From contig NZ_CP029078.1 of assembly GCF_005222485.1 (NCBI RefSeq), positions 620,001 through 684,000 on the forward strand: 64,000 nucleotides of DNA. Direction: 5' to 3'. Source of the stretch: Streptomyces griseoviridis (GTDB lineage: Bacteria; Actinomycetota; Actinomycetes; Streptomycetales; Streptomycetaceae). The position numbers were made by a program, and so were the translations under genes. Below the pieces are notes generated by a model. The model saw only the letters and a program-made list of their open reading frames with translations. It was not told where the DNA came from and did not search any database. This document shows positions 26,425 through 37,492 of this stretch, piece by piece (the stretch's first letter is position 1; each line of letters opens with the position of its first letter).

Positions 26425-27921
26425 CTACTGCGCGTACCGCTCCCGGAGTTCGCGTTTCAGGATCTTCCCGCTGGCGTTGCGCGGCAGCGCGTCGGTGAAG
26501 AAGATCCGCTTGGGTGCCTTGAAGGCGGGGAGCTTCTCGCGGGCGTGGGCGATGAGTTCGGCCTCGGTGACCTCGCCGTGCGGGACGACGACCGCGGTGA
26601 CCGCCTCGATCCACCGCTCGTCGGGCAGCGCGACGACGGCGACCTCGGCGACTCCGGGGTGGGTGTACAGGGCGTCCTCGACCTGGCGTGAAGCGACCAG
26701 CACGCCACCGGAGTTGATGACGTCCTTCACCCGGTCGACGATCGTGTAGTAGCCGTGCGCGTCCCGCACCGCGAGGTCGCCCGAGTGGAACCAGCCGCCG
26801 CGGAAGGCGGCCGCCGTCTCCTCGGGCTTGTCCCAGTAGCCCTCGCAGAGTTGGGGCGACCGGTAGACGATCTCACCGGGGGTGCCGTCCGGGACGTCCG
26901 TGCCGTCCTCGTCCACCACGCGCGCCTCGACGAACAGCACCGGGCGCCCGCAGGAGTCCATCCGGCCCTTGTGCTCGTCGGGTGCGAGGACCGTGGCGAG
27001 GGGGCCGATCTCGCTCTGCCCGAAGCAGTTGTAGAAGCCGAGCTTCGGCAGCCGCTCGCGCAGCCGCTCCAGGACCGGCACCGGCATGATCGACGCCCCG
27101 TAGTACGCCTTGCGCAGCCCGGACAGGTCCCGGGTCGCGAAGTCGGCGCGTCCGGCCAGGCCGATCCACACGGTCGGGGGCGCGAACAGGCTGTCCACAC
27201 GGCCGGCTTCGATCAGGTCGAGGAGCAGGTCGCCGTCCGGGGCGTCCACGATGAGGTTGGTGGCGCCGACCGCGAGGTAGGGCAGCAGGAAGACATGGGT
27301 CTGCGCCGAGTGGTAGAGCGGCAGCGCGTGCACCGGGCGGTCGCCCGCGCTCAGATCGAGGGCGCTGATGGCGCTCAAGTACTCGTGGACCAGGGCCCGG
27401 TGGGTCATCATCGCGCCCTTGGGCAGGGCGGTGGTGCCCGAGGTGTAGAGGAGTTGGACGAGGTCCTCGGAGCGCGGCTCGGGGCCGTCGTACGGGACGG
27501 CGTCGTTGAGCCGCGCGAGGAAGGAGTCCTCGGTGTCGCGCAGCGTCAACGTCCTGGTGCCGGTGGGGAGTCGGGCGGCGAGGTCCGGGTCGGTGAGCAC
27601 CAGGGTGCTGCCCGACTGGCCGACGAGGTAGGCGAGATCGTCGCCGGTGAGGTTCTGGTTGACGGGAACGTGCACCAGGCCGGCGCGGGCGCAGCCGAGG
27701 AACGCGATCAGGTAGGCGTCCGAGTTGCGGCCGAGGGCGGCGACCCGGTCGCCCGGTGCGAGCCCTTCGCCGAGCAGCACGGTCGCCGCCCGCGAGACGG
27801 CCGCGTCGAGTTCCTCGTACGTCCAGACGCGGTCGCGGTACTCGACCGCCACGCGCGCGGGGGTGCGGCGGGCGCTGCGTCGCAGCGCCCCGTCGACGGT
27901 GCTGCCCTGTGCCTGCGTCAT
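26425..27921 (-). CDS. Acyl-CoA synthetase (ANL superfamily)
   Basis: A 498-residue fatty-acid/aryl-CoA ligase. LLYTSGTTALPKGAMMTHRA (about 160-180) is the P-loop; FGQSEIGP, the GDLAVRDAHGYYTIVDRVKDVINSGGVLV hinge and ALPRNASGKILKRELRERY with the catalytic Lys are all present. It is the third gene of a leftward operon (45-bp gap after the 27967-29598 synthetase) and converges with paaK, leaving only 6 bp between their stops. It resembles the FadD3/FadD17 type found in steroid-catabolic clusters, but the substrate is not determined. Confidence 0.9.
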   Translation of the reverse strand: MTQAQGSTVDGALRRSARRTPARVAVEYRDRVWTYEELDAAVSRAATVLLGEGLAPGDRVAALGRNSDAYLIAFLGCARAGLVHVPVNQNLTGDDLAYLVGQSGSTLVLTDPDLAARLPTGTRTLTLRDTEDSFLARLNDAVPYDGPEPRSEDLVQLLYTSGTTALPKGAMMTHRALVHEYLSAISALDLSAGDRPVHALPLYHSAQTHVFLLPYLAVGATNLIVDAPDGDLLLDLIEAGRVDSLFAPPTVWIGLAGRADFATRDLSGLRKAYYGASIMPVPVLERLRERLPKLGFYNCFGQSEIGPLATVLAPDEHKGRMDSCGRPVLFVEARVVDEDGTDVPDGTPGEIVYRSPQLCEGYWDKPEETAAAFRGGWFHSGDLAVRDAHGYYTIVDRVKDVINSGGVLVASRQVEDALYTHPGVAEVAVVALPDERWIEAVTAVVVPHGEVTEAELIAHAREKLPAFKAPKRIFFTDALPRNASGKILKRELRERYAQ

Positions 27922-27966
27922 GGCTCATGATCCTCGGTCCGGCGCGGGGACAGGTCAAGCCGGGTG

Positions 27967-29598
27967 TCACAGCGGCCGGTCGCGCCCCTCCCAGTAGGGC
28001 TCCCGCAGCCGCCGCTTGTACAGCTTGCCGTTGGGGTCGCGGGGCATCTCGGTGATGAAGTCGACGCTCCTGGGCCGTTTGTAGCCCGCGAGCCGGCCGG
28101 CGCAGTGGTCGAGGAGCGCGGCGGCGAGGTCCTGGCCCGGCTCGTGGCCAGGGGCGGGTTCGACGACGGCCTTGACCGCCTCGCCCCAGTCGTCGTGCGG
28201 GATGCCGAAGACGGCGGCGTCGGCGACGGCGGGGTGGGCGAGCAGCGCGGCCTCGATCTCGGCCGGGTAGATGTTGACCCCGCCCGAGATGATCAGGTCG
28301 ATCTTGCGGTCGCGGAGGTAGAGGTAGCCGTCCTCGTCGAGGAGGCCGAGGTCGCCGACGGTGAAGAAGTCGCCGATGCGGTTCTTCGCGGTCTTCGCCT
28401 CGTCCTTGTGGTAGGCGAAGCCGCCGGTGTTCATCTTCATGTAGACGGTGCCGAGTTCACCGGCGGGCAGCCGGTTGCCGTCGTCGTCGAAGACGGCGAG
28501 TTCGCTGATGGGCCAGGCCTTTCCGACGGTCCCCGGCTTCTTCAGCCAGTCCTCTGCGGTGGCGAAGGCGCCGCCGCCCTCGCTGGCCGCGTAGTACTCC
28601 TCGACGCTCGGGCCCCACCAGTCGATCATCGCCCGTTTCACATGGTCGGGGCAGGGGGCGGCGCCGTGCACGGCGTGCCGCATGGACGACACGTCGTAGC
28701 GGGCGCGGGTCCGCTCGGGCAGCGCGAGCAGCCGGTGGAACTGGGTGGGGACCATGTGGGTGTGCGTGCACCGGTGCCGGTCGATCAGGCGGAGCATCTC
28801 CTCGGGCGTCCACTTGTCCATCAGGACCAGCGGGTGCCCGATGTGCAGGGACGCGCCGGAGAACTGGAGGACGGCCGTGTGGTAGAGCGGCGAGCAGACG
28901 AGGTGGACGTTGCCGTCGTACGGCTTGATGCCGAAGATGCCGAGGAATCCGCCGAGGTAGGCGTCCTCGGGGCGTCTGCCGGGCAGCGGGCGGCGGATGC
29001 CGCGGGGGCGGCCCGTGGTGCCCGAGGTGTAGTTCATGACCCAGCCCAGCTCGCGGTCGGCGGGCGCCGACTCGGGCTGCCCCGCGAGGAGTTCGGCGTA
29101 CGGGCGGAACCCCTCGGCGGTTCCGGCCGGCCCGTCGGAGCCGCCGTCACCGTCAGAACCGCCGGAACCGCCGGAACCGCCGTCACCGCCAGAACCATGG
29201 GAGCCGACGGCGTACCGGTGGCTGGCCGGCAGGCCCGCCTCGTCGGCCGCCTGCCGGGCCGCCTCGGCGAACCGTTCGTGCGCGATGAGCACCTTGGCGC
29301 CCGAGTCGGCGACGATCCAGCCGATCTCGGGTCCGACGAAGTGGTGGTTGACGGGGACGAGGTAGAGGCCGGCCTGGCTGGCGGCGAGATAGGCGGCGAA
29401 GAACTCGGGGCCGTTGGGCAGCACCACCGCGAACGCGTCGCCGCGCCCGAGACCGGCCGCGCGCAGGCCGTGCACGAGCCGGTTGGCGTCGGCGTGCAGG
29501 CGTCCCGCGCTCCACCGCTCGCCGTCGGGGGCGGTCAGGACGGTGCGGTCGGGGTCGGCTGCGGCCTGCGCCCAGAACCCGGCGGGCGGGGTGCTCAT
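27967..29598 (-). CDS. Acyl-CoA synthetase with Gly/Ser/Asp-rich insert
   Basis: A 543-residue ANL enzyme. The P-loop is VMNYTSGTTGRPRGIRRP (about 183-200); AASEGGGAF, GDLGLLDEDGYLYLRDRKIDLIISGGVNIYPAEIE and EMPRDPNGKLYKRRLREPYW are all present. Residues 132-160 are an unusual GSGGDGGSGGSGG-type insert between the first core strands and the P-loop. The start ATG overlaps the stop of the upstream nitronate-monooxygenase-like gene by 4 bp (29595-29598), so translation is coupled. The true start is marked by GGAAGGA upstream; the longer frame to 30780 is antisense noise. Confidence 0.9.
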   Translation of the reverse strand: MSTPPAGFWAQAAADPDRTVLTAPDGERWSAGRLHADANRLVHGLRAAGLGRGDAFAVVLPNGPEFFAAYLAASQAGLYLVPVNHHFVGPEIGWIVADSGAKVLIAHERFAEAARQAADEAGLPASHRYAVGSHGSGGDGGSGGSGGSDGDGGSDGPAGTAEGFRPYAELLAGQPESAPADRELGWVMNYTSGTTGRPRGIRRPLPGRRPEDAYLGGFLGIFGIKPYDGNVHLVCSPLYHTAVLQFSGASLHIGHPLVLMDKWTPEEMLRLIDRHRCTHTHMVPTQFHRLLALPERTRARYDVSSMRHAVHGAAPCPDHVKRAMIDWWGPSVEEYYAASEGGGAFATAEDWLKKPGTVGKAWPISELAVFDDDGNRLPAGELGTVYMKMNTGGFAYHKDEAKTAKNRIGDFFTVGDLGLLDEDGYLYLRDRKIDLIISGGVNIYPAEIEAALLAHPAVADAAVFGIPHDDWGEAVKAVVEPAPGHEPGQDLAAALLDHCAGRLAGYKRPRSVDFITEMPRDPNGKLYKRRLREPYWEGRDRPL

Positions 29599-30704
29599 CG
29601 GCCGCTCCTTCCGGCGATGCGGACGACCCGGTCGACGGCCTGTTCGAAGCCGCGGGTGAGATCGTCGAAGACGTCCTGGACGGCGCGTTCGCCGGTCATC
29701 CGGCCGACGATCTGGCCGACCGGCGTACCGAGCAGCGGGTCGACCTCGTGCTTCTGGATGCGGGAGACGGCGTCGGCGACCAGCAGCCCCTGCAACGGCA
29801 TGGGCAGGGTGCCTGGTCCAGCCGGGTCGTCCCAGGCGTCGGTCCACTCGGTGCGGAGCTGACGTGCGGGTTTCCCGGTCAGGGCGCGGGAGCGGACGGT
29901 GTCGCCCGACCCGGCGGCGAGGAGTTTGCGGGTCAGGGCCGGCGAGTGCAGGTCGGCCTCGGTGGTCGTCAGCCAGAGCGAGCCGAGCCAGACGCCCTGC
30001 GCGCCGAGCGCGAGGGCGGCGGCCACCTGGCGCCCGCTGCCGATGCCCCCGGCGGCGAGGACCGGCAGCGGGTCCACGGCGTCGACGACCTCGGGAGTGA
30101 GGACCATGGAGGCGATCTCGCCGGTGTGCCCGCCGGCCTCGTAGCCCTGCGCGACGACGATGTCGATGCCGGCCGCCTGGTGCTTGACGGCGTGCCTCGC
30201 GCTCCCGGCCAACGCGGCGACCAGCACGTTCTGCTCGTGGGCGCGGGCGACGACATCGGCGGGCGGGGAGCCGAGGGCGTTGGCGAGCAGCCGGATCGGG
30301 TAGTCGAAGGCGACGTCGAGCTGGGTGCGGGCGACCTGCTCCATCCAGCCGGTGATGCGCCAGCCCGCCGCCTCGCCCTCGGGCAGCTCGGGGACGCCGT
30401 ACTTGGCGAGGGTCTGCCGGACGAACTCCCGGTGGCCCGGCGGGATCATCGCCTCGACGTCGGCCTCGGTGACGCCCTCGACCTTGGTGGCCGGCATCAC
30501 CACGTCGAGCCCGTACGGCCTGCCCTCGACATGCGCCTCGATCCAGTCGAGGTCGCGTTTGAGGTCGTCGGGCGCGGTGTAGCGGACCGCGCCGAGCACG
30601 CCGAAGCCGCCGGCCCTGCTGATGGCCGCGGCGACGGCGGGGAACGGCGTGAAGCCGAAGACGGCGTACTCGATCCCGAGTTTCTTGCTCAGCTCCGTCT
30701 GCAT
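29595..30704 (-). CDS. Nitronate monooxygenase-family FMN protein (IpdC-like)
   Basis: A 369-residue TIM-barrel flavoprotein. TPFPAVAAAISRAGGFGVLGAVRYTA at the N-terminus and VAQGYEAGGHTGEIASMVL with PVLAAGGIGSGRQVAAALALGAQGVWLGSLWL give the FMN phosphate site of the 2-nitropropane-dioxygenase family. Actinobacterial IpdC, which acts on steroid C/D-ring CoA intermediates, belongs to this family, and the position at the head of an operon with two acyl-CoA synthetases favours that kind of role over nitronate oxidation. The family is firm; the reaction is inferred. Confidence 0.85.
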   Translation of the reverse strand: MQTELSKKLGIEYAVFGFTPFPAVAAAISRAGGFGVLGAVRYTAPDDLKRDLDWIEAHVEGRPYGLDVVMPATKVEGVTEADVEAMIPPGHREFVRQTLAKYGVPELPEGEAAGWRITGWMEQVARTQLDVAFDYPIRLLANALGSPPADVVARAHEQNVLVAALAGSARHAVKHQAAGIDIVVAQGYEAGGHTGEIASMVLTPEVVDAVDPLPVLAAGGIGSGRQVAAALALGAQGVWLGSLWLTTTEADLHSPALTRKLLAAGSGDTVRSRALTGKPARQLRTEWTDAWDDPAGPGTLPMPLQGLLVADAVSRIQKHEVDPLLGTPVGQIVGRMTGERAVQDVFDDLTRGFEQAVDRVVRIAGRSGR

Positions 30705-30747
30705 GGGCGCAGGATGCCGCAGCCGACCGGCCGACGGAAGACTTTTT

Positions 30748-30762
30748 CTGATGCACCGTCAG
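30748..30762. promoter_or_regulatory. Candidate TetR-type operator CTGAT-N5-GTCAG
   Basis: CTGATGCACCGTCAG (one arm mismatch) lies 44-58 bp upstream of the leftward IpdC-like operon start, where a repressor would overlap the promoter. It matches the perfect CTGAC-N5-GTCAG at 20873-20887 in arm sequence and spacing. Confidence 0.5.
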
Positions 30763-30805
30763 ATTTCTGCCGGGCGGCAACTCGGCTCCCGCCCCGGGCG
30801 GTGCG

Positions 30806-31656
30806 TCAGCCCGGCACGTCCATGCGCTGGGTGCCGATCACCGCGAGCAGCCGCAGCGCCTCCTCCGACCGCGATCCCGGGGTGGCGGTGTAGATGACGA
30901 CCCGCTGGTCGCGGTCGGTGATGTCGAGGATGTCGCAGTTGACGTCGATCCTGCCGACCAGCGGATGGTCGAAGCTCTTGCAGAGGGCGGGCGCGCCGGC
31001 CACCTCGTGGGCGGCCCAGAGGCGGGCGAACTCCGGGCTGCCCGCGAGGAGTTCCGCCACCAGGGCGGTCAGCTCCGGGTCGTCCGGGTAGCGGGCGGCG
31101 GTGCGGCGCAGGTCGAGGACGGCGAGCCGCGCGAACTCCTCGGCGTCCGAGACGCTGTACAGGGTGCGGCCGTGGTCGTACGGGCCGAGGAAGGCCCGCC
31201 GCACCAGGTTGCGGTCGCGGCGCGGGAGGGCGGAGAAGTCCTCCATCAGGGCGGCGGAGAGGTCGTTCCAGGCGATCACCTCGTAGGACGCGGAGATCAC
31301 GAACGCGGCGGCCTGCGGGAGCCGGTGCAGCAGGTCGACGATGCTCTGCCGCACCTGGCGCGAGGGGCCGGTCGGGAGCCCCGGCGGGGTGCCCGCGAGA
31401 TGGTGGAGGTGGTCGCGTTCGGCGTCGGTGAGCCGCAGCGCGCGGGCCATCTGCGCCAGCACCTCACGGGACGGGCGGGGCGCGCGGGCCTGCTCGAGGC
31501 GGGTGTAGTACTCGGTGGAGATGTACGCGAGCTGCGCCACCTCCTCGCGCCGCAGCCCGGGGTGCGGCGGCGGGGACCGGTGGGCAGCCCCACGTCCTCG
31601 GGGGCGATGCGCTCGCGTCTGCCGCGCAGGAATTCGGCCAGTTCTTGTCGGTCCAC
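30806..31656 (-). pseudogene. Frameshifted XRE-family (MmyB-like) regulator
   Basis: The C-terminal part (from about 31560 to 30806) encodes a good MmyB-like ligand domain: LRREEVAQLAYISTEYYTRLEQARAPRPSREVLAQM, DLLHRLPQAAAFVISASYEVIAWN, NLVRRAFLGP. The N-terminus, VDRQELAEFLRGRRERIAPEDVGLPTGPRRRTPG from a GTG at 31656, lies in another frame. The break is in the codons for TPG|LRREE near 31556-31562, where one base is missing relative to the family pattern. With that base restored the protein would be about 283 residues. It is divergent from an SDR gene, the usual target of such regulators. A sequencing error is possible. Confidence 0.7.
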
Positions 31657-31742
31657 TCCTCCAGTGTGCGCGGCCCCGGCCGGCCGAGCCAGGTACCACC
31701 GGTGCCTGGATAGGACCGCGGGCCGGGCGCAGGCTCGACGGC

Positions 31743-32525
31743 ATGAACACCACACCGAACACATCTTCGGGCCTCCTCGACGGCAAGGTCGCCCTCATCA
31801 CCGGCGCCGGGCGCGGCATCGGCGCCGCCGCGGCCCGTCTCTTCGCCCGCGAGGGCGCCAGGGTGCTCCTCGCCTCCCGCACGGAGAGCCAGCTGAAGGC
31901 GGTCACCGAGGAGGTCCGCGCGGCCGGCGGCACCGCCGACTTCATCCGCTGCGACCTCGCGGACCCCGACAGCGTCCGCGCCGCCGTCGACCGCGCGGTG
32001 CGGCTCCACGGCCGTCTCGACGTCGCCTTCAACAACGGCGCGACCGGTCAGGAACCCGGGCCGCTCGACACGCTCCCCGAGGCCGACTTCGACCGGGTCA
32101 TGGCGGTGAACCTCAAGGGTCCGTGGCTCGCGATGAGCGCGGAGATCGCCGCGATCCGGGCCACCGCGGGACGCGGCGCCATCGTCAACACCTCCAGCGT
32201 CGGCAGCCTGATGGGCAACCCGTGGCTGCCCGCGTACGGCGCGGCCAAGCGGGCGGTGAACAGCCTCACCGAGTCGGCGGCCGTCACGTACGGGCCGGAG
32301 AACATCCGGGTCAACGCCATCGCGCCGGGCACCACGCTGACCGAGATGATCGACGAGTGGGAGGCCAAGTCCCCCGGGATCATCGACCAGTTGAACGCGC
32401 GGACCCCGCTGGGACGGGCCGCGTCACCGGAGGAGATCGCGGAGAGCGCCGCCTGGCTGCTGAGCGACCGCGCGTCGTATGTGACCGGCGTGGTCCTGCG
32501 CGTGGACGGCGGCGCCCGAGCCTGA
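31743..32525 (+). CDS. Short-chain dehydrogenase/reductase
   Basis: A 260-residue classical SDR. The cofactor motif GAGRGIG is at about residues 21-27; NNGAT, the catalytic serine region VNTSSVGSLMG, and YGAAKRAVNSLTESAA (Tyr-x3-Lys) follow. NAIAPGTTLTEM and the C-terminal TGVVLRVDGGA complete the fold. The ATG at 31743 is 87 bp from the divergent regulator start. The substrate is unknown. Confidence 0.9.
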   Translation: MNTTPNTSSGLLDGKVALITGAGRGIGAAAARLFAREGARVLLASRTESQLKAVTEEVRAAGGTADFIRCDLADPDSVRAAVDRAVRLHGRLDVAFNNGATGQEPGPLDTLPEADFDRVMAVNLKGPWLAMSAEIAAIRATAGRGAIVNTSSVGSLMGNPWLPAYGAAKRAVNSLTESAAVTYGPENIRVNAIAPGTTLTEMIDEWEAKSPGIIDQLNARTPLGRAASPEEIAESAAWLLSDRASYVTGVVLRVDGGARA

Positions 32526-32576
32526 CCCGCCTCACGACGCCGTCGCCCGAACCACCGTCGCCCGCACCTCCGGCCC

Positions 32577-32606
32577 CTGAACGGCCTTCCGCGGAAGGCC
32601 GTTCAG
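32577..32606. terminator. Bidirectional terminator (30-bp perfect palindrome)
   Basis: A perfect palindrome with 15-bp arms (CTGAACGGCCTTCCG and its complement) lies between the convergent SDR and FAD oxidoreductase genes and overlaps the stop codon of the latter. It can serve transcripts from both sides. Confidence 0.85.
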
Positions 32607-34195
32607 CCGCCGGTCGTCTCCAGGACCGCCATCGCCGCGTTGTGGCCAGGCACCCCGCTCACCCCTCCCCCGCGCACCGCGCCCGCCCCGCACAGCAGGA
32701 CGTTCGGGTGCCGGGTCGCGACGCCCCACCGGCCGCCGCTGTCGGCGTTGTCGGCGCCGTCGGCGTCATCGGCGTAGGGCCAGCTGAGGTCGCGGTGGAA
32801 GATGTTGCCGCCGGGCAGCCGCAGGTCGCGTTCCAGGTCGAGCGGGGTCTTCGCCTCGATGCAGGGGCGGCCGTCGGCGTCGGTGGCGAGGCAGTCGGCG
32901 AGCGGTTCGGCGAGGTGGGCGTCGAGCTGGGCGACGGTGGCCTTGAGCAGTTCGTCGCGGGTGCCGTCGTTGTCCCGGTCGAAGAGGCGGGCGGGCGTGT
33001 GCAGCCCGAAGAGGGTGAGCGTCTGGTAGCCGCGTTCGACGAGGGCGGGGCCGAGGATCGTCGGGTCGGTCAGGGAGTGGCAGTAGATCTCCGACGGCGG
33101 CTCGGCGGGCAGGTGGCCCGCGGCGGCCTGGGCGTGGGCGGCGCCCAACTGCTCGTACCCCTCGGCGATGTGGAAGGTGCCGGCGAACGCCTCGCGCGGG
33201 TCGACGGAGGTGTCGCGCAGCCTCGGCAGCCGGGTGAGCAGCATGTTCACCTTGAGCTGGGCGCCCTCGGCGGGCTCGGGCGGGGCAGCGCCGGTGAGGG
33301 CGGCCAGTTCGCGGGGGGACGCGTTGACGAGGACGTGCCGGGCGGCGACGGTTCCCTCGCCGTCCGCGGTCCGGTAGGTGACCTCGGCGGCGGTGCCGTC
33401 GGTGTCGATCCTGACCACCTCGTGGCCGGTGGCGAGCGTCGCGCCGGCCGCCCGCGCGGCCCCCACCAGGGCGCCGGTGAGGGCGCCCATGCCGCCCACG
33501 GGGACGTCCCAGTCGCCGGTGCCGCCGCCGATCACGTGGTAGAGGAAGCAGCGGTTCTGGCGCAGTTCGGGGTCGTGGGCGTCGGCGAAGGTGCCGATCA
33601 GGGCGTCGGTGAGGACCACGCCACGGACCAGGTCGTCGGCGAACCGGTCCTCGATCGCGACACCGACCGGCTCCTCGAAGAGGGTCCGCCACGCCTCCTC
33701 GTCGTCGACGCGGCGGCGCAGCTCTGCGCGGGTGGGCAGCGGCTCGGTGAGGGTGGGGAAGACCCGCGCGGCGACCCGTCCTGTCAGCCCGTAGAACCGC
33801 TGCCACGCCTGGTACTCGGCGTCCGAGCCGGTCAGCCGGGCGAAGGACTCCCGGGTGCGCCGCTGCCCGCCGCCGACCAGCAGCCCGGTGGGGCGGCCCG
33901 CGCGTTCGGCGGGCGTGTACGAGGAGATGGTGCGGGCGCGGACCCGGAAGTCGAGGCCGAGATCCCGGACGATCTTCTTGGGCAGCAGGCTGACCAGGTA
34001 CGAGTACCGCGAGAGCCGGGCGTCGAGGCCGGTGAACGGCCGGGTGGAGACGGCGGCGCCGCCGGTGACCTGGAGCCGCTCCAGGAGCAGCACGGACCGT
34101 CCGGCACGGGCCAGGTAGGCGGCGGCGACCAGGCCGTTGTGCCCTCCGCCGACGATGACGGCGTCGTACGCGCGGTGTCCCTCGTGTGCAGCCAT
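32603..34195 (-). CDS. FAD-dependent oxidoreductase, phytoene-desaturase-like
   Basis: A 530-residue amine-oxidase/CrtI-like flavoprotein. The dinucleotide motif is AVIVGGGHNGLVAAAYLARAG with LLERLQVTGGAA (about residues 10-45). GGMGALTGALVGAARAAGATLATGHEVVRI is the second FAD contact, and the C-terminal FAD signature is LLCGAGAVRGGGVSGVPGHNAA. The chosen ATG (MAAHEGHRAYDAVIVGGG) has GAAGGA upstream; an extension to 34285 is rejected because it reads into the repeat-rich intergenic DNA. No carotenoid genes are adjacent, so the substrate is unknown. Confidence 0.87.
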   Translation of the reverse strand: MAAHEGHRAYDAVIVGGGHNGLVAAAYLARAGRSVLLLERLQVTGGAAVSTRPFTGLDARLSRYSYLVSLLPKKIVRDLGLDFRVRARTISSYTPAERAGRPTGLLVGGGQRRTRESFARLTGSDAEYQAWQRFYGLTGRVAARVFPTLTEPLPTRAELRRRVDDEEAWRTLFEEPVGVAIEDRFADDLVRGVVLTDALIGTFADAHDPELRQNRCFLYHVIGGGTGDWDVPVGGMGALTGALVGAARAAGATLATGHEVVRIDTDGTAAEVTYRTADGEGTVAARHVLVNASPRELAALTGAAPPEPAEGAQLKVNMLLTRLPRLRDTSVDPREAFAGTFHIAEGYEQLGAAHAQAAAGHLPAEPPSEIYCHSLTDPTILGPALVERGYQTLTLFGLHTPARLFDRDNDGTRDELLKATVAQLDAHLAEPLADCLATDADGRPCIEAKTPLDLERDLRLPGGNIFHRDLSWPYADDADGADNADSGGRWGVATRHPNVLLCGAGAVRGGGVSGVPGHNAAMAVLETTGG

Positions 34196-34286
34196 GGTCC
34201 TTCGTAACACGCGTTGATCGGGAACGGCCAGAGGGAGCCCTCGGAGCGCCCGGCGCGGCGAGCCGGAGGACCGGAAGGGGAGCACC

Positions 34287-34432
<146 letters not shown>

Positions 34433-34566
34433 CCGAGGATGCTGGGCCGCGGCCCGGGTACGAGGACGGCGGTCGGCGACGGCGGTCCAGGCGACGGCCG
34501 CCCGGGATCGCTGCCCGGGACCGCTGCCCGGACCGCTGCCCGGGACGGCCGGCCTCCGGGTCGGTG

Positions 34567-36909
<2,343 letters not shown>

Positions 36910-37340
36910 CTCCCCCGACCGACCTCCCCCGTCGCCGTGCGTCCGCTCTCCCCTGGCTCGTCCAGTATGGCGAGCTATCGTCCGAGTTTGTACGGGGCGG
37001 GCCGGGAGTCCGGGGCGAGTCGCGGGAGGGCGCGCGGGAGGTGCCCCGGCGGCGGCGGTCGGCGCGGCCGGGCGGAAAGCGGCCGTGGCGCGGCGCGGAC
37101 GGCACGGGACCGCCGGTCGACGTCCTGGTCGGCAGGGAACGGGCCGACCCGTCCGGCTCCGGGGCGCACGACGGCGGAGCGGCGTACGCGGACCGCACCG
37201 CGCGCCACTTCGGCGGGCCGCGCGCCGGTGACGGAGGGGAGGCTCCCCACCGGTCGCCGGTGCCGCAAAGGCCCGCGCCCGTGCCGTGAGGTTCCGCGCC
37301 CCTGGCACGAGGTTCCGCGCGCGCCGTGAGGTTCCGCGCG
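36910..37340. other. 431-bp intergenic region with three GAGGTTCCGCGC copies
   Basis: No gene is supported between the kinase start and the transposon left end. Near the right edge three exact GAGGTTCCGCGC copies occur at 37288-37299, 37309-37320 and 37328-37339; the last runs into the CGCGCG that flanks the element. The kinase promoter must lie in this stretch. Confidence 0.6.
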
Positions 37341-37443
37341 TGTGACCGGGCTCGCTAGTTGGCACCAGGCCACGTTCACGACCTGCACTGATGCCAAGTA
37401 GCTTCAGTGGCCGGAGTCGCGGAATCAGCGAAATAGTTGGCAC
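37341..37443. repeat. Transposon left end
   Basis: Terminal TGTGAC (37341-37346), then TAGTTGGCAC at 37356-37365 and again at 37434-37443, in the same orientation and 78 bp apart. Such spaced repeats are what a TnsB/TniA-type transposase binds. Confidence 0.75.
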
Positions 37444-37492
37444 TTTGGTACAGCACAGGATATGAGGCGTTTGTCGCCTCACGGACATCCCC

